64,000 nt of DNA from UBA5859 sp041940025 (GTDB taxonomy: Bacteria; Pseudomonadota; Gammaproteobacteria; UBA5859): positions 1-64,000 of the forward strand of contig JBGTSY010000011.1 in NCBI GenBank assembly GCA_041940025.1. The letters run 5' to 3'. A model generated the notes under the pieces. The model did no database searches and was not told the DNA's origin. It was given only the letters and a program-made list of their open reading frames with translations. A program made the translations under genes and the position numbers. Positions 60,239 to 64,000 of this stretch are shown in pieces. Position 1 is the stretch's first letter. Each line of letters opens with the position of its first letter.

Positions 60239-61078
60239 ATGTCTAATCCAATTGAGATTAAAATTGCGGATCCGCTTAATATTCAAGATCCAGCCGAACC
60301 CAGTGAGCCTCTGGTGAAGGTCAATGGTCAAATCATTAGCGACGCATCCATTGCTCAAGAAATGCAATATCATCCAGCGGACAGCAAAGAGCAGGCATAT
60401 CATCAAGCAAGCCGAGCCTTAGTGATCCAGGAAATCCTGTGTCAACGCGCAGATGAACTCTTTGCAGAACACCCGGAAAAATTAGCACTAGATAAAGAAA
60501 ATAAAATCGAATCACTATTAGATCAGGAAGTTGAAATCCCCACCCCATCCACAGAGGAATTGCAACGATATTACGAAGCAAATACTCTAAAATTCAAGAC
60601 TGACGATCTACTAGAAGTGAGCCATATATTGTTAGATGTGCCGCCGGATGAAATCGCCATGCGGCACGAAGTCAAGAAGGAAGCTTATGTGCTCATTGAG
60701 AAATTGAATAAACACCCCAAACAATTCTCAAAAATGGCTAAATCCTATTCCTCTTGTCCTTCCAAAGAGACCGGAGGTAGCTTGGGACAAATTGGTAAAG
60801 GCCAAACTGTGCTTGAATTTGAGAAAGCGCTACAAACCTTGCCTGAGGGGCTGTCACCCCATCCGATTGAATCTCGCTACGGCTTCCATATTGTTCGCAT
60901 AGACAGAAAAGTCGAAGGCAAACAATTACCATTTGAGATGGTGAAAGATCGCATACATCAGTACCTGTACACACAAGTACAGCGACGTGCCATTAGCCAG
61001 TATATTTCTCTGTTGTTAGCAGAAGCCGACATTGAAGGCATTGATTTAGATACCCCATCCAGTCCCTTGGTCCAGTAA
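60239..61078 (+). CDS. Parvulin-type peptidyl-prolyl isomerase of the nar operon
   Basis: A 279-residue cytosolic PPIase. An N-terminal SurA/NifM-like helical region (about 1-110) precedes the parvulin domain (about 118-225: EVSHILLDVPPDE, SYSSCPSKETGGSLGQIGKG, YGFHIVRIDRKVEGKQLPF). No signal peptide is present, so it acts in the cytosol, unlike SurA. A gene of the same type follows narI in Pseudomonas, where it is considered a nitrate-reductase maturation helper related to NifM. It is the last gene of the operon. Confidence 0.85.
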   Translation: MSNPIEIKIADPLNIQDPAEPSEPLVKVNGQIISDASIAQEMQYHPADSKEQAYHQASRALVIQEILCQRADELFAEHPEKLALDKENKIESLLDQEVEIPTPSTEELQRYYEANTLKFKTDDLLEVSHILLDVPPDEIAMRHEVKKEAYVLIEKLNKHPKQFSKMAKSYSSCPSKETGGSLGQIGKGQTVLEFEKALQTLPEGLSPHPIESRYGFHIVRIDRKVEGKQLPFEMVKDRIHQYLYTQVQRRAISQYISLLLAEADIEGIDLDTPSSPLVQ

Positions 61079-61081
61079 CAA

Positions 61082-61111
61082 AAAAAAAATAGCCACCCGA
61101 TTGGGTGGCTA
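61082..61111 (-). terminator. Rho-independent terminator, minus strand
   Basis: TAGCCACCC (61090-61098), loop GATT, GGGTGGCTA (61103-61111). The A run at about 61080-61089 is a U run on the minus strand, so it ends the 61141-62595 transcript. The same stem may stop the nar operon less well. Confidence 0.87.
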
Positions 61112-61140
61112 CTTGAGTGTTAAATAGGTAACTCTACCGG

Positions 61141-62595
61141 CTAAATGCTACGTACATTTATTAGAGGCAGATTGTCAGTTTCTTTTTCTTTAAACTCTGC
61201 CGGACCCATACCTAATTGATCCGGGAAGAAAAACTGCACGTCTAGATCAATTTCTTGAAAGTCTTTCGGTAATTCATACACATCAAAGCCTGCTCTGGGA
61301 TAAGCACCGGGGAAATTTTCGAACTTCATTTCATTTTCAGGATCGTCCACATAAAGCAATTTCACGCCGACAGGGAAGGTCTCAGGAATGTTGATTCGTG
61401 CAAAGACATCCCAACCATGGGGGCTAGACAACCATAACCAAGAACGTTCTCTATCTATATCCAGATTCTTTTCAAAATCGCTTAATTCCCCGTCCACTAT
61501 CGCCCAAGCATTACCATCTGGAGTGATCGCTGAATTAAAACGCGCACCGGTTTGATCATTAAAATCTAAGGCGATATAGATGTGTGGCTCTACGAGAAAG
61601 CGAGTTAAAATATCTGCGCCGGGAATATTAATGCGCGCTTTAAAACCAAGCATTTGATCAAAAATGTCCATCTGGGCACGGATCTTAAAAACTGGGATTT
61701 TAGCCACAATCACGGTCAGTTTGATAATCACGTTAGTTTTTACCGGCCCGCTCACTGCACCCACCGGAACCGCTTTGAGATCTTCGAAGGTGTTAAGATT
61801 CACTCTGGGTGCGAATCTGGTTAACACGCCAGTATCAATTTCTGCGTAGACTGAATCTAAAACGCGTGCGCCAGCTTTCGGTCCAATCAAAGCATAAAAA
61901 TCTTCAAAATTCAGAAAGTTTTCGGTATCGGTGTCGAATCCAAAAAAGGTGGTTTTGGCCGCAGAGGTCTCAAAGTCATAAGTCACATAACTCACATCGG
62001 AACGTTCAGCAGAGCCTTTAACCACATAGACATATCTCTTTTGCCCATCACGCTCTAATTCCACTTCTTTGACAATATTTAAATCGGATTCCCCTACAGT
62101 GGAGATGTGTTCACCCGTATCGCGGTACATAAACACCAATTGATCATTGTTATCCAATACACCTAGGGTGCCGTCGATTTTTCCTTCACCTTCTAAATAG
62201 ACCCACCCTTTGGTGTCGTACTCATCAAATTGAAATGGAATAGGAATTATCTTTCCTTGTCGAATGGTCACAAGGGATAACTGATCCAGCGATTCTCCTA
62301 CCAGATCACCCAAATCACTCCCCGGTAACTCAACTGGATATAGATAGGTGAAATGGGTAAAGCCCAAATCTACAATTGCAGTTGAAAGTTGTTCAGGAGA
62401 TAGTTTAGTCATCAATTCACTGTTTCTCGCGAGATAAGTTGGATCTGCCTTATACTCGCTCAACAATGATTGAAATTGTTCATCTGCCATGTATTCCACT
62501 TTTGCATGACTCAGTGGCGCGATGAGAAAAACAGACAGCGACAGCAAGAATGCGTAACGATTGAACACAATTGAACTAACAGCTTTAACTCTCAT
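61141..62595 (-). CDS. Secreted protein of unknown function (484 aa)
   Basis: Not recognised. It has a signal peptide (YAFLLSLSVFLIAPLSHA, cleavage after residue 31) and a beta-rich body with no membrane helices. Recurrent acidic and aromatic strands occur, for example IPFQFDEYDTKGWVYLEG (about residues 116-133), NDQLVFMYRDTGEH and TYDFETSAAKTTFFGFDTDT. The family looks conserved rather than random, with even hydrophobic spacing and no low complexity. Downstream is a strong terminator; upstream on the same strand lies the PQQ-type dehydrogenase, 245 bp away. A role as an accessory to that enzyme is possible but not shown. Confidence 0.68.
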   Translation of the reverse strand: MRVKAVSSIVFNRYAFLLSLSVFLIAPLSHAKVEYMADEQFQSLLSEYKADPTYLARNSELMTKLSPEQLSTAIVDLGFTHFTYLYPVELPGSDLGDLVGESLDQLSLVTIRQGKIIPIPFQFDEYDTKGWVYLEGEGKIDGTLGVLDNNDQLVFMYRDTGEHISTVGESDLNIVKEVELERDGQKRYVYVVKGSAERSDVSYVTYDFETSAAKTTFFGFDTDTENFLNFEDFYALIGPKAGARVLDSVYAEIDTGVLTRFAPRVNLNTFEDLKAVPVGAVSGPVKTNVIIKLTVIVAKIPVFKIRAQMDIFDQMLGFKARINIPGADILTRFLVEPHIYIALDFNDQTGARFNSAITPDGNAWAIVDGELSDFEKNLDIDRERSWLWLSSPHGWDVFARINIPETFPVGVKLLYVDDPENEMKFENFPGAYPRAGFDVYELPKDFQEIDLDVQFFFPDQLGMGPAEFKEKETDNLPLINVRSI

Positions 62596-62840
62596 TTAGA
62601 CCGTCCTCGATATTAATTTTTATGTTATTGATTACTCATCCGCAGCGACAACACCTGGGCGATAAATAAAGCTATTTACCCTAGCTTCATACGCTTTGGA
62701 TTGATTGCTACATTTTTAGAATTTAACTCTACGATTTGTGCCTCGACAAATTCGACAGGCAAAAATTCTACGCATTTAAGGCAAAAATCGCCATCACTAC
62801 AAATTATCGGTCGTTTAGCTAACTGGTTGCTAATTAGACT

Positions 62841-64000
62841 CTAGTTCTGTTCTACAGAATAAACTAACAACACGTTACCAGCTTTTTCACCAAATATTTT
62901 ATATCCGGAATTGACATACAGTTGATTACCCACGATTACCGGTCCATCTGCATCCAAAGAGCCACCTTTACCCTTTTTACCATCGGTGGTATCGACCTCA
63001 ATGGTAGTATCTACTTCCCAGAGGATCTTCCCGTTACCAGAATCATAAGCACGTAATCGTCCATCCAATGCCCCGGAAAAAACCACTCCAGGAATCGCAC
63101 TAGGCGCTGCGGAAAGACCAGGATCACACTCCTGACGATTATCGCAAATCGGTAATGCAGGCGTTTCCCACACGATAGAACCGTCCGTGGGTGACAGTGC
63201 ATACAATCCTGGCAGTTTGCTCATGCTCGGATCTTCAGGCAGCGGCGCGTTTAAACCAGGTATGTCTTGAAGATAATCTGACACCGGAACATACAAACGT
63301 TCTCCGTCGTAGGTCATTCCCCAATGAATACCACCTAAGGCACCACCACGCCCAACTCTCTTTTGCCAAATCAATTTTCCATCGCGATCAGGATCTAAAG
63401 CGTACACCACGCCATTTTTTTGTCCTGCAAATATCCTATCTTCACCATTTGCCATGGCTGCTAACAGCGGCGAGGCACCGAAATCTAAATCCAGGCCTGG
63501 ATTTTCCGGACAATTAATGGCTCCGGGTAACGCACACGCAAAATTCCACGCATCGTCGCGTGTGGCTTGAAACACCCATTTAATCTCTCCTGTTTCAAGA
63601 TCCATCGCCAAGATAGCATCACTGGTATTCGTTGCAGGGTCGGAATAGTTTTCACCTGTACCTACATACAGTAGACCGCGTTTCTCATCTATGGTCGGGC
63701 TATTCCAGATAGGCGCACCGGATGGGCCATATTGCGATACGAATAATTGGTTTCTACCCTGCTTGGTAGGCGCCTCAGATACATACTGTTGCCATATTTT
63801 TTCTCCAGATTTAGCATCTAGGGCTGCGACAGAGCCCCGAAATTTACAACATGCATAAAATGGAAGTGCGGGTAATGCTACCTCGAACGAAGAGACTGGC
63901 ACATACAACACGCCGTTGTGTAAAGTGGGCGATCCGGTAATGGTCGCCGCGATATGATCATCTAAGGATGTTTTCCACACCCGTTCACCCGTTGACGCCC
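62841..64000 (-). CDS. PQQ beta-propeller dehydrogenase, 3' part (5' end beyond the window)
   Basis: The C-terminal 386 or so residues of a quinoprotein. Propeller W-motifs recur (AALDAKSGEKIWQQYV, LAMDLETGEIKWVFQ, YALDPDRDGKLIWQK, RAYDSGNGKILWEVD). A Cys-Cys pair in FYACCKFRGSVAALD resembles the vicinal disulfide of quinoprotein alcohol dehydrogenases, and YGPSGAPIWNSPTID with LLYVGTGENYSDP is typical of the polyvinyl-alcohol-dehydrogenase-like branch. The frame stays open to base 64000 with ASTGERVWKTSLDD at the edge, so the gene continues outside. The propeller places it in the periplasm. The substrate is probably an alcohol. Confidence 0.85.
   Translation of the reverse strand, partial: ASTGERVWKTSLDDHIAATITGSPTLHNGVLYVPVSSFEVALPALPFYACCKFRGSVAALDAKSGEKIWQQYVSEAPTKQGRNQLFVSQYGPSGAPIWNSPTIDEKRGLLYVGTGENYSDPATNTSDAILAMDLETGEIKWVFQATRDDAWNFACALPGAINCPENPGLDLDFGASPLLAAMANGEDRIFAGQKNGVVYALDPDRDGKLIWQKRVGRGGALGGIHWGMTYDGERLYVPVSDYLQDIPGLNAPLPEDPSMSKLPGLYALSPTDGSIVWETPALPICDNRQECDPGLSAAPSAIPGVVFSGALDGRLRAYDSGNGKILWEVDTTIEVDTTDGKKGKGGSLDADGPVIVGNQLYVNSGYKIFGEKAGNVLLVYSVEQN

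Noticed and set aside
1..64000. CRISPR arrays, tRNA or rRNA genes, riboswitches
   Set aside because: No regularly spaced short repeats, cloverleaf with CCA-type acceptor, rRNA segment or recognisable riboswitch core was found by eye; the only sizeable repeats are the rhs copies and the MITE ends.

Overview
The window reads as chromosomal DNA of a free-living, probably marine or aquatic Gammaproteobacterium. This is inferred from gene content. A NarGHJI operon ends in a parvulin gene, and a nitrate transporter sits beside a PP2C/Ser-Thr kinase fusion; I know both arrangements from Pseudomonas-like genomes. CopA/CopB, SulP, acyl-CoA catabolism genes, a PEP-CTERM protein and a PQQ beta-propeller dehydrogenase are also present. 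I would not name a genus. I see no tRNA, rRNA or CRISPR array.

Layout. 0.4-10.6 kb is one forward operon: HlyD adaptor, TolC-like channel, flippase-like membrane protein, TPR membrane protein, GT39-type glycosyltransferase, secreted alpha/alpha-barrel protein and Gfo/Idh/MocA oxidoreductase, i.e. envelope glycan assembly and export. 10.9-15.9 kb holds two paralogous acyl-CoA synthetases, a DUF35 protein and a thiolase-fold protein that lacks the nucleophilic cysteine, a likely retro-aldolase-type catabolic module. 16.4-22.8 kb is an accessory graveyard: a nonsense-broken SIR2-like gene, the tail of a [NiFe]-hydrogenase large subunit, an intact methyltransferase, a broken hydrogenase maturation protease, then a 5'-truncated rhs gene followed by two displaced rhs C-terminal/immunity cassettes in tandem. 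22.8-28 kb has a porin, a decayed small GDCCVFCSYG-family gene and a copper-resistance locus (copAB).

28.3-32.4 kb (minus strand) is a sulfide/persulfide module: SulP transporter, DUF442 sulfurtransferase-like protein, persulfide dioxygenase-like MBL protein and a c-type cytochrome. 33.3-40.1 kb has a hypothetical protein divergent from a degenerate hybrid histidine kinase, a small MITE-like element, a glutamate-synthase-like FMN protein, a Kef-type antiporter and a tiny SET protein. 40.4-46.8 kb has a PEP-CTERM protein behind a sigma-54-like promoter, a two-subunit MaoC hydratase, two acyl-CoA dehydrogenases and a subtilase.

46.8-61.1 kb is the nitrogen region. A nitrate transporter plus PP2C/kinase gene pair is divergent from a seven-gene nirBD-narGHJI-ppiC operon. 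I find a GG-N10-GC sigma-54-type promoter on each side of the shared intergenic region, which suggests nitrogen-status control of nitrate uptake and of nitrate reduction through nitrite to ammonium. The window ends with a secreted protein of unknown function and the 3' part of a PQQ beta-propeller dehydrogenase that runs off the right edge.
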